Assembly (NCBI RefSeq): GCF_000365305.1
Contig: NZ_CM001841.1
Coordinates: 985,653 to 1,049,652 of the forward strand
Length of the DNA: 64,000 nt
Direction: 5' to 3'
DNA from: Dickeya dianthicola NCPPB 453
GTDB taxonomy: Bacteria; Pseudomonadota; Gammaproteobacteria; Enterobacterales; Enterobacteriaceae
Each line of letters starts with the position of its first letter. The stretch's first letter is position 1. Of this stretch, positions 10,746-23,072 are shown in pieces. The translations under genes were made by a program, and so were the position numbers. The notes below the pieces were generated by a model, which ran no database searches, had not been told where the DNA came from, and saw only the letters and a program-made list of their open reading frames with translations.

Positions 10746-13163
10746 ATGGCGATGAAAAAGTTGCTCATAGCGTCGCTGCTGTTTAGCAGCGCCACCGTAT
10801 ACGGTGCAGACGGGTTCGTAGTGAAAGATATTCATTTCGAGGGCCTGCAACGGGTTGCCGTCGGTGCGGCATTGCTCAGTATGCCTGTCCGAGTGGGAGA
10901 TGCCGTCACTGACGAGGATATCGGTAACATCATTCGGGCTTTGTTTGCGACCGGAAACTTCGAAGATGTCCGTGTCCTGCGTGATGGGGATTCACTGCTG
11001 ATTCAGGTCAAGGAGCGTCCGACGATTGCCAGCCTGACTTTCTCCGGCAACAAGGCGGTGAAGGAGGAGATGCTCAAAGAGAATCTTGAGGCCTCTGGTG
11101 TTCGCGTCGGTGAGGCGCTGGACCGCACCACCTTGTCCAACATCGAAAAAGGGCTGGAGGATTTCTACTACAGCGTGGGTAAATACAGCGCCACGGTGAA
11201 AGCCGTAGTGACGCCGCTGCCCCGCAATCGCGTCGATCTCAAGCTGGTGTTTACCGAAGGGGTATCCGCCAAGATCCAGCAAATCAACATCGTCGGCAAC
11301 AAGTCCTTCAGCTCTGATGAATTGATTTCCCGCTTCCAGTTACGTGATGAAGTGCCGTGGTGGAACGTGGTTGGGGATCGCAAATACGAGAAGCAGAAAC
11401 TTTCCGGCGACCTGGAAACCCTGCGCAGCTTTTATCTCGACCGCGGTTATGCGCGTTTCAACATCGACTCCACCCAGGTTAGCCTGACGCCGGACAAAAA
11501 AGGTATCTACATCACCATCAACGTCACCGAAGGCAATCAGTACAAGCTGTCCGGCGTGGTGGTGCGCGGGAATCTGGTTGGGCATGCCACCGAAATCGAA
11601 GATCTGACCCGCGTCCAGCCGGGCGAGCTGTATAACGGCACCAAAGTGACCCGGATGGAAGAGGACATCAAGAAACTGCTGGGACGTTATGGTTATGCCT
11701 ATCCCCGCGTGGTGACCCAGCCGGAAATCAACGATACCGACAAGACTGTACGCCTGAGCATCAACGTCGATGCCGGCAACCGTTTCACCGTGCGCCGTAT
11801 TCGCTTTGACGGCAACGATGTTTCCAAGGATGACGTACTGCGCCGCGAAATGCGTCAGATGGAAGGCGGCTGGCTCGGCAACGACCTGGTGCAACAGGGT
11901 AAAGAACGACTGAACCGACTTGGCTATTTCGAGAGCGTGGATGTTGAGACCCAGCGCGTGCCGGGAACGCCGGATCAGGTAGATGTGGTGTACAAGGTCA
12001 AGGAACGTAACACCGGCAGCCTCAATTTCGGTGTTGGTTTCGGTACCGAGAGCGGCATCAGTTTCCAGGCCGGCGTACAGCAGGATAACTGGCTGGGGAC
12101 CGGTAACTCGGTCGGCATCAGCGGGACCCGCAACGATTACCAGACCTATGTCGAATTGTCGATGACCGATCCGTACTTTACGGTGGATGGCGTCAGCCTC
12201 GGCGGCCGTATTTTCTACAACAACTTTAAAGCGCTGGATGCGGACCTGTCCGATTACACCAACCAAAGTTACGGTGCGGGCACCACACTGGGCTTCCCTA
12301 TCAACGAGAATAACTCGTTGCGCGTCGGCATTGATTATGTACACAACTCCCTGTCGGACATGAAGCCGCAGGTGGCGATGTGGCGTTATCTGAACAAAGC
12401 TGGCGTGGATCCGGATCCAAGTACGACGTCGAGCGTCAGTTTTGACGCCAACGACTTCTTCCTGACGTCTGGCTGGACCTACAATAACCTTGACCGCGGT
12501 TACTTCCCGACGGCAGGTAACCGTGCCAACCTGAACTCCAAGGTGACCGTGCCGGGTTCGGACAACGAATACTATAAACTGACCTTCGATTCGGCCAGTT
12601 ACTTCCCGCTCAGCGAAAACCACAACTGGGTGCTGATGGCGAGAACCAAAGCCGGTTATGCCGATGGTCTGAGTGGTAAGGAAGTGCCGTTTTACGATAA
12701 CTTCTTTGCCGGCGGCTCCAGCTCGGTGCGTGGTTTCCGCTCCAATACCATTGGTCCGAAAGCGGCTTACTATACAGGGTGTAGTACAACAAGCGTGTCG
12801 TCTTGCGGTATTGATCCCACCAAAATGCGAGATGCGGTGGGCGGTAACGCGATGGCGGCCGCCAGTGCGGAACTGATCGTGCCGACCCCGTTCATTAGCG
12901 ACAAGTACTCTAGTTCCGTACGTACCTCTTTCTTCGTTGATGCCGGTACCGTGTGGGATACTCACTGGGAAAACACCGCTCAGACGTTGGCGGCCGGTGT
13001 GCCGGATTACAGTACGCCGGGTAATATTCGTATGTCTTCAGGTCTGGCGGTGCAATGGATGTCGCCGCTGGGGCCGCTGGTGTTCTCGTATGCCCAGCCG
13101 TTCAAGAAATACGAGGGTGATCGCTCCGAGCAGTTCCAGTTTAATATCGGTAAGACCTGGTAA
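10746..13163 (+). CDS. bamA: BamA, outer-membrane beta-barrel assembly factor
   Basis: Omp85-family core of the BAM complex that folds and inserts outer-membrane proteins. It has 805 residues with an N-terminal signal peptide (cleavage after VYGA, before DGFVVKDI), five POTRA domains (roughly residues 22-420) and a 16-stranded barrel. The conserved VRGF lid-lock motif is present ([13 protein letters not shown]), and the protein ends FQFNIGKTW with the terminal aromatic residue typical of outer-membrane proteins. Confidence 0.98.
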   Translation: MAMKKLLIASLLFSSATVYGADGFVVKDIHFEGLQRVAVGAALLSMPVRVGDAVTDEDIGNIIRALFATGNFEDVRVLRDGDSLLIQVKERPTIASLTFSGNKAVKEEMLKENLEASGVRVGEALDRTTLSNIEKGLEDFYYSVGKYSATVKAVVTPLPRNRVDLKLVFTEGVSAKIQQINIVGNKSFSSDELISRFQLRDEVPWWNVVGDRKYEKQKLSGDLETLRSFYLDRGYARFNIDSTQVSLTPDKKGIYITINVTEGNQYKLSGVVVRGNLVGHATEIEDLTRVQPGELYNGTKVTRMEEDIKKLLGRYGYAYPRVVTQPEINDTDKTVRLSINVDAGNRFTVRRIRFDGNDVSKDDVLRREMRQMEGGWLGNDLVQQGKERLNRLGYFESVDVETQRVPGTPDQVDVVYKVKERNTGSLNFGVGFGTESGISFQAGVQQDNWLGTGNSVGISGTRNDYQTYVELSMTDPYFTVDGVSLGGRIFYNNFKALDADLSDYTNQSYGAGTTLGFPINENNSLRVGIDYVHNSLSDMKPQVAMWRYLNKAGVDPDPSTTSSVSFDANDFFLTSGWTYNNLDRGYFPTAGNRANLNSKVTVPGSDNEYYKLTFDSASYFPLSENHNWVLMARTKAGYADGLSGKEVPFYDNFFAGGSSSVRGFRSNTIGPKAAYYTGCSTTSVSSCGIDPTKMRDAVGGNAMAAASAELIVPTPFISDKYSSSVRTSFFVDAGTVWDTHWENTAQTLAAGVPDYSTPGNIRMSSGLAVQWMSPLGPLVFSYAQPFKKYEGDRSEQFQFNIGKTW

Positions 13164-13301
13164 GTAGAACTGCCTGGTGTTTGAGGTTGAAAGGAAAATA
13201 TACCGGCATCCGGTGGCGATTTGAGCGCAAGCTTGGCTGCCGATGCCGCGATTACGATAAGCGCAATCAGCGCAGAAATACTTAGGGTGAGGAGTTTTAA
13301 A

Positions 13302-13799
13302 GTGAAAAAGTGGTTGTATGCCGCAGGTTTAGGTTTAACGCTGGCTGTGTCTGCCGGTGCCCAGGCTGCCGACAAGATTGCGATTGTCAATGTTTCCAGC
13401 ATTTTCCAACAGTTGCCGCAGCGTGAAGCGGTAGGCAAACAGCTGGAAAACGAGTTCAAAGGCCGCGCTTCTGAACTGCAGTCTATGGAACGTGCTCTGC
13501 AGGAAAAAATGCAGAAACTGCAGCGCGATGGTTCTACCATGAAAGCCAGCGAACGCTCCAAGATGGAAAGCGACGTGATGGCTCAGCGCGAACAATTCTC
13601 CAGCAAAGCTCAGGCGTTTGATCAGGACAACCGTCGTCGTCAGATGGAAGAACGCAACAAGATCCTGAGCCGTATTCAGGATGCGGTGAAAGCGGTTGCC
13701 ACCAAGCAGGGTTATGACGTGGTTATCGACGCTAACGCGGTTGCCTATGCTGACAACGCGAAAGACATTACTGCAGACGTGCTGAAACAGGTTAAATAA
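13302..13799 (+). CDS. skp: Skp, periplasmic chaperone for outer-membrane proteins
   Basis: Trimeric jellyfish-like holdase that carries unfolded porins to BamA. I place the start at GTG 13302 because the signal peptide ([21 protein letters not shown], then ADKIAIVN) begins there and GTGAGGAG precedes it; an upstream in-frame ATG would bury the signal. This gives 165 residues against 161 in E. coli. The helical tentacles are the Lys/Gln-rich central part. Confidence 0.95.
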   Translation: MKKWLYAAGLGLTLAVSAGAQAADKIAIVNVSSIFQQLPQREAVGKQLENEFKGRASELQSMERALQEKMQKLQRDGSTMKASERSKMESDVMAQREQFSSKAQAFDQDNRRRQMEERNKILSRIQDAVKAVATKQGYDVVIDANAVAYADNAKDITADVLKQVK

Positions 13800-13802
13800 T
13801 TC

Positions 13803-14825
13803 ATGTTTTCAATTCGACTGGACGCCTTGGCTCAACAGTTGGATGCACAATTACACGGTGATGGCGATATCGTTATCACCGCTGTTGCTTCTATGCATTC
13901 AGCACAGGCAGGACAGATTACGTTTTTATCCGATAGCCGCTATCGCGAGCAACTGAACAGTACTCAGGCTTCCGCGGTGGTGCTGACTGAGGCCGATTTG
14001 CCGTTTTGCGACATGGCCGCTCTGGTGGTAAAGAATCCTTATTTGGCCTATGCGCGTATGGCGCAGTTGATGGATACAACGCCGGCGCCTGCACAGGGGA
14101 TCGCACCTTCCGCGGTGATTGCTCCTGATGCGCGTTTAGGAGATGGGGTTTCGGTGGGTGCGAATGCTGTTATCGAATCCGGCGTGGAACTGGGTAATGG
14201 CGCGATTGTTGGCGCGGGCTGCTTTATCGGCAAGAATGCCCGTATCGGAGCTGGAACCCGGTTATGGGCCAATGTCACGATTTACCATAACGTCGTATTG
14301 GGCGAACAGTGCTTGATTCAGTCTGGTGCGGTCATCGGTTCGGATGGATTCGGTTACGCTAATGATCACGGTAACTGGATCAAAATTCCCCAGTTGGGAA
14401 CGGTCATCATCGGCGATCGTGTCGAAATTGGCGCCAGTACCACCATCGACCGTGGTGCGTTGGACGATACCATTATTGGTAACGGTGTCATCATTGATAA
14501 CCAATGTCAGATTGCACACAACGTTGTGATTGGGGACAATACCGCTGTTGCTGGCGGAGTAATCATGGCAGGCAGTCTGAAGATTGGCCGTTACTGCATG
14601 ATTGGCGGCGCCAGTGTGATCAATGGTCACATGGAGATTTGCGACAAGGTCACAGTCACAGGGATGGGGATGGTCATGCGGCCTATCACTGAGCCGGGTG
14701 TTTATTCTTCCGGTATCCCATTGCAGCCGAACAAGGTCTGGCGTAAGACAGCCGCGCTGGTGATGAATATTGACGAGATGAGCAAACGGCTCAAAGCTGT
14801 CGAGCGTAAGCTCGAAGACCGTTAA
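13803..14825 (+). CDS. lpxD: UDP-3-O-(3-hydroxymyristoyl)glucosamine N-acyltransferase
   Basis: Third step of lipid A synthesis: adds the N-linked 3-hydroxyacyl chain. It has 340 residues: an N-terminal uridine-binding domain, a left-handed beta-helix of hexapeptide repeats (about residues 105-300) with catalytic His in [17 protein letters not shown], and a C-terminal helix. It starts 3 bases after skp. Confidence 0.97.
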   Translation: MFSIRLDALAQQLDAQLHGDGDIVITAVASMHSAQAGQITFLSDSRYREQLNSTQASAVVLTEADLPFCDMAALVVKNPYLAYARMAQLMDTTPAPAQGIAPSAVIAPDARLGDGVSVGANAVIESGVELGNGAIVGAGCFIGKNARIGAGTRLWANVTIYHNVVLGEQCLIQSGAVIGSDGFGYANDHGNWIKIPQLGTVIIGDRVEIGASTTIDRGALDDTIIGNGVIIDNQCQIAHNVVIGDNTAVAGGVIMAGSLKIGRYCMIGGASVINGHMEICDKVTVTGMGMVMRPITEPGVYSSGIPLQPNKVWRKTAALVMNIDEMSKRLKAVERKLEDR

Positions 14826-14973
14826 TCATCTCGTATTCGCAACCCGTGTTTCGGATGTAAGACTGGCGCTATGTGCGCAATTTTTATTTGCGGCCTGCAT
14901 ATTGTTCTCCCTTGCTGGGGAATGTGCAGGCCGTGTTATTGATGCTATCGTTTTTATTGACAGGAAGAGTATT

Positions 14974-15429
14974 TTGAATACAGACACGCATACTCTGCAT
15001 ATCGAAGAGATTCTGGATCTACTACCGCACCGCTATCCGTTCTTGCTGGTGGATCGTGTACTGGATTTTGAGAAAGGAAAATTCCTGCGCGCGGTAAAAA
15101 ATGTCTCTTTTAACGAGCCGTTTTTTCAGGGGCATTTCCCTGGCAAACCGATTTTTCCCGGCGTACTGATTCTGGAGGCTATGGCTCAGGCTACTGGCAT
15201 TCTGGCGTTCAAAAGCCTGGGTAAACTGGAGCCGGGCGAACTGTATTATTTTGCCGCTGTAGATGAAGCGCGTTTCAAGCGTCCTGTTGCGCCGGGCGAT
15301 CAGATGATTCTGGAAGTTGAATTTATCAAAGAACGCCGTGGTATTGCACGATTCAAGGGCGTTGCCAAAGTTGATGGTGAAATTGCTTGTGAAGCTGAAA
15401 TGATGTGCGCTCGTCGTCGGGAGGGCTGA
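14974..15429 (+). CDS. fabZ: (3R)-hydroxyacyl-ACP dehydratase FabZ
   Basis: Dehydrates beta-hydroxyacyl-ACP in fatty acid elongation. Homology to FabZ starts at TTG 14974 ([24 protein letters not shown]), giving 151 residues, the E. coli length, and CAGGAAGAG precedes it. A longer in-frame reading from 14902 adds a stretch without counterpart. The hot-dog-fold catalytic His and Glu lie in [23 protein letters not shown]. Confidence 0.95.
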   Translation: MNTDTHTLHIEEILDLLPHRYPFLLVDRVLDFEKGKFLRAVKNVSFNEPFFQGHFPGKPIFPGVLILEAMAQATGILAFKSLGKLEPGELYYFAAVDEARFKRPVAPGDQMILEVEFIKERRGIARFKGVAKVDGEIACEAEMMCARRREG

Positions 15430-15432
15430 TTC

Positions 15433-16221
15433 GTGATTGATCAAACCGCCTTTATTCACCCCAGTTCCATTGTTGAAGACGGCGCTGTTATCGGCGCCGG
15501 TGCGCATATTGGGCCGTTCTGCCATATCGGTGCGCAGGTTGAAATCGGCGCGGGCACGGTACTGAAATCTCATGTCGTCGTTAACGGTATCACCAAGATT
15601 GGTCGCGATAACGAAATCTATCAGTTTGTCACGATTGGTGAAGTCAATCAGGACCTGAAATACGCAGGCGAGCCGACCCGTGTTGAAGTGGGCGATCGCA
15701 ACCGTATCCGTGAAAGCGTGACTATTCACCGTGGCACCGCGCAGGGCGGTGGGTTGACTAAAGTCGGTAATGATAACCTGCTGATGATCAATACACATAT
15801 CGCTCATGATTGTACCATCGGCAATCACTGCATTCTGGCGAACAACGCTACGCTGGGCGGCCATGTCTCCATTGATGATTTCGCGATCATTGGCGGCATG
15901 ACGGCGGTGCATCAGTTCTGCGTGATTGGTGCGCACGTAATGGTGGGCGGCTGCTCCGGTGTGGCGCAGGATGTCCCGCCGTATCTGATAGCGCAGGGCA
16001 ATCACGCCACGCCGTTCGGCATCAACATTGAAGGGCTGAAACGCCGTGGGTTTGAAAAAGAAACCCTGCATGCTATCCGCAACGCTTACAAGCTGATCTA
16101 TCGCAGCGGCAGAACGCTGGACGAAGTGAAAGCCGATCTTGAAGCGTTGGCGGCGGAGCATCCGGCGGTACAGGCATATCTTGATTTCTTTACCCGCTCT
16201 ACGCGCGGCATTATTCGCTGA
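15433..16221 (+). CDS. lpxA: UDP-N-acetylglucosamine O-acyltransferase
   Basis: First step of lipid A synthesis, using 3-hydroxymyristoyl-ACP. It has 262 residues with a GTG start 3 bases after fabZ. The hexapeptide-repeat beta-helix fills the first 190 residues. The catalytic His corresponds to the [16 protein letters not shown] region, and the C-terminal helical domain follows. Confidence 0.97.
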   Translation: MIDQTAFIHPSSIVEDGAVIGAGAHIGPFCHIGAQVEIGAGTVLKSHVVVNGITKIGRDNEIYQFVTIGEVNQDLKYAGEPTRVEVGDRNRIRESVTIHRGTAQGGGLTKVGNDNLLMINTHIAHDCTIGNHCILANNATLGGHVSIDDFAIIGGMTAVHQFCVIGAHVMVGGCSGVAQDVPPYLIAQGNHATPFGINIEGLKRRGFEKETLHAIRNAYKLIYRSGRTLDEVKADLEALAAEHPAVQAYLDFFTRSTRGIIR

Positions 16222-16224
16222 GTT

Positions 16225-17373
16225 ATGACGTCGCGTCCCCTGACTATCGGACTGGTCGCCGGAGAAACCTCCGGCGATATTCTTGGCGCAGGTCTGATTC
16301 GTGCGCTGAAAGTACACGTGCCTGACGCACGCTTTGTCGGTGTGGCCGGGCCGCTTATGCAGGCGGAAGGCTGCGAAGCCTGGTACGAGATGGAAGAGCT
16401 GGCGGTGATGGGCGTGGTTGAGGTGCTGGAACGCCTACCGCGTTTACTGAAAATCCGCCGCGACCTGACGCAGCGCTTCAGCGAATTGCAGCCGGATGTG
16501 TTTGTCGGTATCGACGCCCCTGATTTCAATATTACCCTGGAAGGCCGTCTTAAGCAGAATGGCATTAAAACCATTCACTATGTCAGTCCGTCGGTGTGGG
16601 CGTGGCGGCAGACACGCGTCTTCAAGATAGGCAAAGCCACGCATCTGGTATTGGCATTTTTGCCGTTCGAAAAAGCGTTTTACGATCGTTTCAATGTCCC
16701 TTGCCGTTTTATCGGCCATACCATGGCGGATGCGATGCCGTTGCATCCGGACAAAGCCGCAGCCCGGCGTGCGCTGGGGCTGGCGGAAGATTCGCGTTGT
16801 CTGGCGATGCTGCCCGGCAGCCGGGGGGCCGAAGTGGAAATGTTGAGTGCCGATTTTCTGAAAACGGCCCAATTGCTGCGGCAAACCTACCCTGAACTGG
16901 AGGTCGTGGTGCCGCTGGTCAACCAACGTCGTCGCGAACAGTTCGAAAAAATTAAGGCTGAAGTGGCACCAGACATGGATATTCGATTGCTGGACGGGCA
17001 GACGCGTGATGCGATGATTGCCAGCGACGCCACATTGCTCGCGTCCGGCACCGCCGCGCTGGAGTGCATGCTGGCGAAGAGTCCGATGGTGGTGGGATAT
17101 CGAATGAAGCCCTTCACGTTCTGGCTGGCGAAACGACTGGTGAAAACACCGTGGGTGTCGTTGCCCAATTTGCTGGCCGGGCGAGAACTGGTCAGGGAAT
17201 TGCTGCAGGATGACTGCACGCCGGACAAACTATCAGCGGCGCTGCAGCCCTGGCTGGCTGGCGGCGAAGCGGCGCAGCAATTGCAGCAGGTTTTCTTGCA
17301 CCTGCATGAGCAGATTCGATGCGACGCCGATGAGCAGGCGGCGCAGGCGGTACTGGAGCTGTGGCAGTCATGA
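16225..17373 (+). CDS. lpxB: Lipid-A-disaccharide synthase
   Basis: Glycosyltransferase (family GT19) that joins lipid X and UDP-2,3-diacylglucosamine. It has 382 residues. The N-terminal signature is [15 protein letters not shown], and SPSVWAWR and [10 protein letters not shown] are further family blocks. It follows lpxA after 3 bases and overlaps rnhB by 4 bases (ATGA), so the lpx genes and rnhB are translationally linked. Confidence 0.97.
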   Translation: MTSRPLTIGLVAGETSGDILGAGLIRALKVHVPDARFVGVAGPLMQAEGCEAWYEMEELAVMGVVEVLERLPRLLKIRRDLTQRFSELQPDVFVGIDAPDFNITLEGRLKQNGIKTIHYVSPSVWAWRQTRVFKIGKATHLVLAFLPFEKAFYDRFNVPCRFIGHTMADAMPLHPDKAAARRALGLAEDSRCLAMLPGSRGAEVEMLSADFLKTAQLLRQTYPELEVVVPLVNQRRREQFEKIKAEVAPDMDIRLLDGQTRDAMIASDATLLASGTAALECMLAKSPMVVGYRMKPFTFWLAKRLVKTPWVSLPNLLAGRELVRELLQDDCTPDKLSAALQPWLAGGEAAQQLQQVFLHLHEQIRCDADEQAAQAVLELWQS

Positions 17374-17966
17374 GTGAGATTTTTGTTTATCCCCCGGCGC
17401 ATTGTATTGCCGGGGTGGATGAAGTAGGGCGCGGTCCGCTGGTGGGCGCGGTGGTTACGGCGGCGGTCATTCTGGACCCTAACCGGCCGATTGTCGGGCT
17501 GGCGGATTCCAAAACGCTTAGTGAGAAGCGCCGTCTGGCGCTGTACGACGAAATCCGAGCCAAGGCGCTGGCCTGGAGTCTTGGCCGCGCCGAACCGGAA
17601 GAGATTGATTCACTTAATATTCTGCACGCCACCATGCTGGCGATGCAGCGCGCGGTAGCCGGATTGCCGATTACGCCGGATTTTGTGCTGATCGACGGTA
17701 ACCGCTGCCCGGCATTGCCGATGCCGTCGCAGGCGGTGGTCAAAGGCGACAGTCGAGTGGCGGAAATCAGCGCGGCCTCGATTCTGGCTAAAGTGACGCG
17801 AGATCGTGAAATGGAAGTGCTGGACCAGCAGTTTCCAGAGTATGGATTTGCGCAGCACAAGGGGTATCCTACGGCGTATCATCTTGAAAAGCTGGCGACG
17901 CTGGGCGCCACCCTTCATCACAGGCGCAGTTTCGCCCCGGTCAAGCGGGTGCTGGGCCTGGCATAA
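17370..17966 (+). CDS. rnhB: Ribonuclease HII
   Basis: Removes ribonucleotides from DNA. The start at ATG 17370 ([23 protein letters not shown]) overlaps the lpxB stop as ATGA and gives 198 residues, as in E. coli; an ATG 9 bases upstream is in frame but unneeded. Acidic catalytic residues are visible in [17 protein letters not shown] and [18 protein letters not shown]. Confidence 0.96.
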   Translation: MSEIFVYPPAHCIAGVDEVGRGPLVGAVVTAAVILDPNRPIVGLADSKTLSEKRRLALYDEIRAKALAWSLGRAEPEEIDSLNILHATMLAMQRAVAGLPITPDFVLIDGNRCPALPMPSQAVVKGDSRVAEISAASILAKVTRDREMEVLDQQFPEYGFAQHKGYPTAYHLEKLATLGATLHHRRSFAPVKRVLGLA

Positions 17967-18041
17967 CGTAAACGCATAAAACGCATATGTGCCTGATGGT
18001 GTTCACCAGGCGGGTTACTGAAAAGATTATGGGATCCGGAA

Positions 18042-21000
18042 ATGGCCGAACCACGTTTTGTTCACCTGCGTGTTCACAGTGACTATTCCATGATCGATGG
18101 GCTGGCGAAAACCGGCCCGTTGGTAAAAAAAGCGGCCGCGCTGGGGATGCCGGCGCTGGCGATCACCGATTTTACCAACCTGTGCGGGTTGGTGAAGTTC
18201 TATGGCGGCGCGCACGGCGCCGGCATCAAGCCGATCATCGGCGCGGATTTTTATCTGCAAAGTGAAGAGCTGGGCGACGAACTGGCGCACCTCACCATTC
18301 TGGCGATGAACAACGAAGGTTATCAGAACCTGACGCTGTTGATTTCCCGCGCCTATCAGCGCGGGTACGGCGCAGCTGGGCCTACCATTGATCGGGCATG
18401 GCTGGTGGAGCATCAGGCCGGGTTGCTGTTGCTGTCCGGCGGGCGTCATGGCGACATCGGCAAGTTTCTGCTGCGCGGCAATCAGGTGCTGGTGGAGCAG
18501 AGCGTCGCTTTTTATCAGCAGCATTTTCCGCAGCGGTTTTATCTGGAACTGGTGCGTACCGGGCGACCGGATGAGGAAAGCTATCTGCATGCTGCGATAG
18601 AGCTGGCGACCGCGCACGGCTTGCCGGTCGTCGCCACCAACGATGTCTGTTTTATCAGTCAGGATGACTTCGAGGCCCATGAGATCCGCGTGGCGATTCA
18701 TGACGGCTTCACGCTGGACGACCCGAAACGACCCCGTAATTATAGCGTGAAGCAGTACCTGCGCAGCGAGGAGGAGATGTGCGAGCTGTTTGCCGATATC
18801 CCCGAAGCGCTCATCAACACGGTAGAGATAGCCAAACGCTGTAATGTTACTATCCGGCTCGGCGAGTATTTTCTGCCGCAGTTCCCTACCGGCGACATGT
18901 CGACCGAAGACTATCTGGTGATGTGTTCCAGAAAAGGGCTGGAGGAGCGACTGACGTTCCTGTTCCCGGATGAGGCGGTTCGCGCCCAGCGCCGCCCGGA
19001 ATACGACGAACGTCTGGAAATTGAACTCAACGTCATCAACCAGATGGGTTTCCCCGGCTACTTCCTGATAGTAATGGAGTTTATCCAGTGGTCGAAGGAC
19101 AACGACGTGCCGGTAGGGCCGGGACGCGGTTCCGGCGCCGGCTCACTGGTGGCGTATGCGCTGAACATCACTGATCTGGATCCGCTGGAGTTTGACCTGC
19201 TGTTCGAACGTTTCCTTAACCCGGAACGTGTGTCGATGCCTGACTTTGACGTCGACTTCTGCATGGAAAAACGTGATTTGGTGATTGATCACGTGGCGGA
19301 TATGTACGGCCGCGACGCGGTATCGCAGATCATCACCTTCGGCACGATGGCGGCCAAAGCGGTCATCCGCGATGTCGGCCGGGTGCTGGGGCATCCGTAC
19401 GGCTTTGTCGACCGCATTTCCAAACTGGTGCCGCCCGACCCGGGCATGACGCTGGAAAAAGCCTTCGCCGCCGAGCCGCAACTGGGCGAAATTTACGAAG
19501 CGGATGAAGAGGTCAAGGCGCTGATCGACATGGCGCGCAAACTGGAAGGGGTGACCCGCAACGCCGGCAAGCACGCCGGGGGTGTGGTGATTTCGCCGAC
19601 CAAAATTACCGATTTTGCGCCGCTGTACTGCGACCCGGAAGGCAATCACCCGGTCACCCAGTTCGACAAAAGCGATGTGGAATACGCCGGTCTGGTGAAA
19701 TTCGACTTCCTCGGCCTGCGCACGCTGACCATCATCAACTGGGCGCTGGAGATGATCAACGCCCGGCGCGGCAAACAGGGGCTGGAGCCGGTGGATATCG
19801 CCGCCATCCCGCTGCAAGACAAGAAAAGTTTCGATATGCTGCAGCGCTCGGAAACCACTGCGGTGTTTCAGCTTGAATCGCGCGGCATGAAAGACCTGAT
19901 CAAACGCCTTAAGCCGGACTGCTTTGAGGATATGATCGCTCTGGTGGCCCTGTTTCGCCCAGGGCCGTTGCAGTCGGGCATGGTGGATAACTTCATTGAC
20001 CGTAAGCACGGGCGCGAAGCGATCTCCTACCCGGATATCCAGTGGCAGCATGAGACGCTGAAACCGGTGCTGGAACCGACCTATGGCATCATTCTGTATC
20101 AGGAACAGGTGATGCAGATTGCTCAGGTGCTGGCGGGATATACCCTCGGCGGTGCGGATATGCTGCGCCGTGCGATGGGTAAGAAAAAGCCTGAAGAGAT
20201 GGCCAAGCAGCGCTCGGTGTTTAAAGAGGGCGCGGAAAAGATGGGCGTCGACGGCGAGCTGTCGATGAAAATCTTCGACCTGGTGGAGAAATTCGCCGGT
20301 TACGGCTTCAACAAGTCGCATTCGGCCGCCTACGCGCTGGTATCGTATCAGACGCTGTGGCTGAAGGCCCATTATCCGGCGGAGTTCATGGCGGCGGTGA
20401 TGACCGCGGATATGGACAACACCGACAAGATAGTCGGGCTGGTGGACGAATGCTGGCGTATAGGGCTGAAAATTCTGCCGCCGGACATCAACAGCGGTTT
20501 GTACCATTTTCACGTTAACGATGAAGGCGAGATCGTCTACGGCATCGGCGCCATCAAAGGCGTAGGGGAAGGGCCGATCGAAGCCATTATCGAAGCGCGC
20601 AACAACGACGGCTATTTCCGCGATTTGTTTGATCTTTGCGCCCGTACCGATATCAAAAAACTGAACCGGCGGGTGCTGGAAAAACTGATCATGTCCGGCG
20701 CGTTTGACCGGCTGGGGCCGCACCGGGCGGCGTTGATGAATTCGCTGGCGGACGCCATGAAGTCGGCGGAACAGCACGCGAAGGCGGAGGCCATCGGCCA
20801 GGCGGATATGTTCGGGGTGCTGGCGGAAACGCCTGAGCAGGTGGAACAGTCCTACAGCACGGTGCCGCCGTGGCCGGAACAGGTGGTGCTGGACGGCGAA
20901 AGGGAAACGCTGGGGTTGTACCTGACTGGGCACCCGATCAACCAGTATCTGAAGGAAATTGAACGCTATGCGGGAGGCGTGCGTTTAAAAGACATGCACC

Positions 21001-21524
21001 CCACGGAGCGGGGAAAAATGACCACCGCCGTCGGGTTGGTGCTTGCCGCCCGGGTGATGGTGACCAAACGGGGCAACCGTATTGGCGTCTGCACGCTGGA
21101 TGATCGCTCCGGTCGTCTGGAAGTGATGCTGTTTACCGATGCGCTGGAAAAATACCAGCATCTGCTGGAGCAGGATCGCATTTTGATTGCCAGCGGACAG
21201 GTCAGCTTTGATGACTTCAGCGGCGGACTTAAAATGACGGTCAGAGAGTTAATGGATATCAGCGAAGCGCGGGAAAAATACGCGCGCGGACTTGCTATCT
21301 CGCTGACTGACAGGCAAATTGATGACCAGTTGTTAAACCGTCTCCGTCAGTCGTTGGAACCCCATCGTTCGGGGACGATTCCGGTGCATCTCTACTACCA
21401 GCGTCAGGATGCGCGTGCCCGGCTACGTTTCGGTGCGGCATGGCGAATCACGCCCACCGATGGGTTGCTGAATGATTTACGGACCCTGGTTGGTAATGAA
21501 CAGGTAGAACTGGAATTTGACTAA
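18042..21524 (+). CDS. dnaE: DNA polymerase III alpha subunit
   Basis: Replicative polymerase catalytic subunit, 1160 residues, full length. In order: PHP domain (residues 1-270, [16 protein letters not shown]), polymerase palm and thumb with the catalytic Asp motif PDFDVDFC near residue 403, fingers, tandem helix-hairpin-helix, OB domain near residues 990-1070, and the C-terminal tau-binding part. It lies 12 bases upstream of accA, as in E. coli. Confidence 0.98.
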   Translation: MAEPRFVHLRVHSDYSMIDGLAKTGPLVKKAAALGMPALAITDFTNLCGLVKFYGGAHGAGIKPIIGADFYLQSEELGDELAHLTILAMNNEGYQNLTLLISRAYQRGYGAAGPTIDRAWLVEHQAGLLLLSGGRHGDIGKFLLRGNQVLVEQSVAFYQQHFPQRFYLELVRTGRPDEESYLHAAIELATAHGLPVVATNDVCFISQDDFEAHEIRVAIHDGFTLDDPKRPRNYSVKQYLRSEEEMCELFADIPEALINTVEIAKRCNVTIRLGEYFLPQFPTGDMSTEDYLVMCSRKGLEERLTFLFPDEAVRAQRRPEYDERLEIELNVINQMGFPGYFLIVMEFIQWSKDNDVPVGPGRGSGAGSLVAYALNITDLDPLEFDLLFERFLNPERVSMPDFDVDFCMEKRDLVIDHVADMYGRDAVSQIITFGTMAAKAVIRDVGRVLGHPYGFVDRISKLVPPDPGMTLEKAFAAEPQLGEIYEADEEVKALIDMARKLEGVTRNAGKHAGGVVISPTKITDFAPLYCDPEGNHPVTQFDKSDVEYAGLVKFDFLGLRTLTIINWALEMINARRGKQGLEPVDIAAIPLQDKKSFDMLQRSETTAVFQLESRGMKDLIKRLKPDCFEDMIALVALFRPGPLQSGMVDNFIDRKHGREAISYPDIQWQHETLKPVLEPTYGIILYQEQVMQIAQVLAGYTLGGADMLRRAMGKKKPEEMAKQRSVFKEGAEKMGVDGELSMKIFDLVEKFAGYGFNKSHSAAYALVSYQTLWLKAHYPAEFMAAVMTADMDNTDKIVGLVDECWRIGLKILPPDINSGLYHFHVNDEGEIVYGIGAIKGVGEGPIEAIIEARNNDGYFRDLFDLCARTDIKKLNRRVLEKLIMSGAFDRLGPHRAALMNSLADAMKSAEQHAKAEAIGQADMFGVLAETPEQVEQSYSTVPPWPEQVVLDGERETLGLYLTGHPINQYLKEIERYAGGVRLKDMHPTERGKMTTAVGLVLAARVMVTKRGNRIGVCTLDDRSGRLEVMLFTDALEKYQHLLEQDRILIASGQVSFDDFSGGLKMTVRELMDISEAREKYARGLAISLTDRQIDDQLLNRLRQSLEPHRSGTIPVHLYYQRQDARARLRFGAAWRITPTDGLLNDLRTLVGNEQVELEFD

Positions 21525-21536
21525 AATAGGAATATT

Positions 21537-22496
21537 ATGAGTCTGAATTTTCTTGATTTTGAGCAGCCGATTGCAGAGTTGGAAGCAAAGATTGATTCCC
21601 TGACCGCAGTCAGCCGCCAAGATGAAAAATTGGATATTAATCTGGACGAAGAAGTTAAGCGTCTGCGTGAAAAGAGCGTAGAACTGACGCGTAAAATCTT
21701 CGCCGATCTGGGCGCCTGGCAGATTGCCCAACTGGCGCGCCATCCACAGCGTCCTTATACTCTGGACTACATTCAGCATATTTTCTCCGATTTTGACGAG
21801 CTGGCCGGCGATCGCGCCTATGCCGATGACAAGGCGATCGTCGGGGGTATTGCCCGCCTTGACGGGCGCCCGGTGATGATTATTGGTCATCAGAAAGGCC
21901 GTGAAACCAAAGAAAAAATCCGCCGCAATTTCGGGATGCCGGCACCGGAAGGTTACCGCAAGGCGCTGCGCCTGATGGAGATGGCCGAACGTTTCAAACT
22001 GCCGCTCATTACCTTTATCGATACCCCAGGCGCGTACCCGGGTGTGGGGGCGGAAGAGCGCGGCCAGTCTGAAGCGATAGCCCGCAACCTGCGTGAAATG
22101 TCCTGCCTGAGTGTGCCTATCGTTTGTACGGTGATTGGCGAAGGCGGCTCCGGCGGCGCGTTGGCTATCGGTGTCGGCGACAAGGTGAACATGCTGCAGT
22201 ACAGCACCTATTCGGTTATTTCGCCGGAAGGCTGCGCCTCGATTCTGTGGAAAAGCGCCGACAAAGCGCCGCTGGCGGCAGAAGCGATGGGGATTACCGC
22301 ACCGCGCCTGAAAGAGCTGAAGCTGGTTGACTCGGTGATCCCGGAACCGTTGGGCTCAGCCCATCGAGACGTGGCGACAATGGCCGCATCGCTGAAATCC
22401 CAGTTACTGTCTGACCTGAACGAACTGGATACGCTGAGCGAACAGGAATTGCTGAACCGGCGTTACCAGCGTTTGATGAATTACGGCTACTGCTGA
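21537..22496 (+). CDS. accA: Acetyl-CoA carboxylase carboxyltransferase alpha subunit
   Basis: Transfers the carboxyl group from biotin to acetyl-CoA as half of the AccA2D2 complex. It has 319 residues, as in E. coli. The oxyanion-hole region [17 protein letters not shown] and the block [19 protein letters not shown] are intact. A strong terminator follows, and ldcC, its usual E. coli neighbour, is missing. Confidence 0.98.
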   Translation: MSLNFLDFEQPIAELEAKIDSLTAVSRQDEKLDINLDEEVKRLREKSVELTRKIFADLGAWQIAQLARHPQRPYTLDYIQHIFSDFDELAGDRAYADDKAIVGGIARLDGRPVMIIGHQKGRETKEKIRRNFGMPAPEGYRKALRLMEMAERFKLPLITFIDTPGAYPGVGAEERGQSEAIARNLREMSCLSVPIVCTVIGEGGSGGALAIGVGDKVNMLQYSTYSVISPEGCASILWKSADKAPLAAEAMGITAPRLKELKLVDSVIPEPLGSAHRDVATMAASLKSQLLSDLNELDTLSEQELLNRRYQRLMNYGYC

Positions 22497-22517
22497 TTTA
22501 CCTCATTATGTAGCGAA

Positions 22518-22552
22518 GAAGTCCGCGATTGGGAACGATCGCGGACTTTTTG
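22518..22552 (+). terminator. Terminator after accA
   Basis: Perfect 10-bp stem AGTCCGCGAT/ATCGCGGACT (22520-22529, 22538-22547) with an 8-base loop and a TTTTTG tail. Confidence 0.9.
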
Positions 22553-22682
22553 TTATGCTGATAACGGTGCTACGCGATGCGCCATCCCGGCGGTGGCTTA
22601 TTGCACGACCCGTGTTTTTCCTCCTCAACCATGACATGGCATCGGCGAGCGTGGTGGAGCGCCATTCAGGGGAACCACTCTT

Positions 22683-23072
22683 ATGCTGACATTGTTGGAT
22701 ATTCACCATATCGCGATTATTGCCTCGGATTATGAACGCAGTAAGCGTTTCTATTGCGACGTGCTCGGCTTTACGCTGCAACAAGAGGTCTATCGGGCGG
22801 CCCGTGACTCCTGGAAAGGCGATTTGGCGCTTAACGGCCGTTATCTGATCGAGCTGTTTTCATTTCCTTCGCCACCGGCCCGCGTCAGCCGACCGGAAGC
22901 CTGCGGGCTGCGCCATCTGGCATTTGCAGTTGACGATATCGCACTGGCGGTCACGGCGCTGAATGGGGCGGGGGTGGACTGTGAATCGGTGCGGACAGAC
23001 GAGTATACCGGTCGCCGTTTTACTTTCTTTGCCGATCCGGACGGATTGCCGCTTGAGCTGTATGAACGCTGA
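22683..23072 (+). CDS. yaeR: VOC-family metalloenzyme YaeR
   Basis: Small vicinal-oxygen-chelate protein of glyoxalase type, 129 residues. Metal-ligand positions can be seen in IHHIAIIASDYERS (His), LIELFSFP (Glu), GLRHLAFAV (His) and LPLELYE (Glu). The substrate is unknown in the family. Its last 11 bases overlap the start of tilS, so the two are translationally coupled. Confidence 0.9.
   Translation: MLTLLDIHHIAIIASDYERSKRFYCDVLGFTLQQEVYRAARDSWKGDLALNGRYLIELFSFPSPPARVSRPEACGLRHLAFAVDDIALAVTALNGAGVDCESVRTDEYTGRRFTFFADPDGLPLELYER

Noticed and set aside
11340-12965. 541-codon minus-strand frame opposite bamA, and a similar 596-codon frame opposite dnaE (19143-20933)
   Set aside because: Long open antisense frames are expected opposite GC-rich genes with strong codon bias; their translations show no family features.
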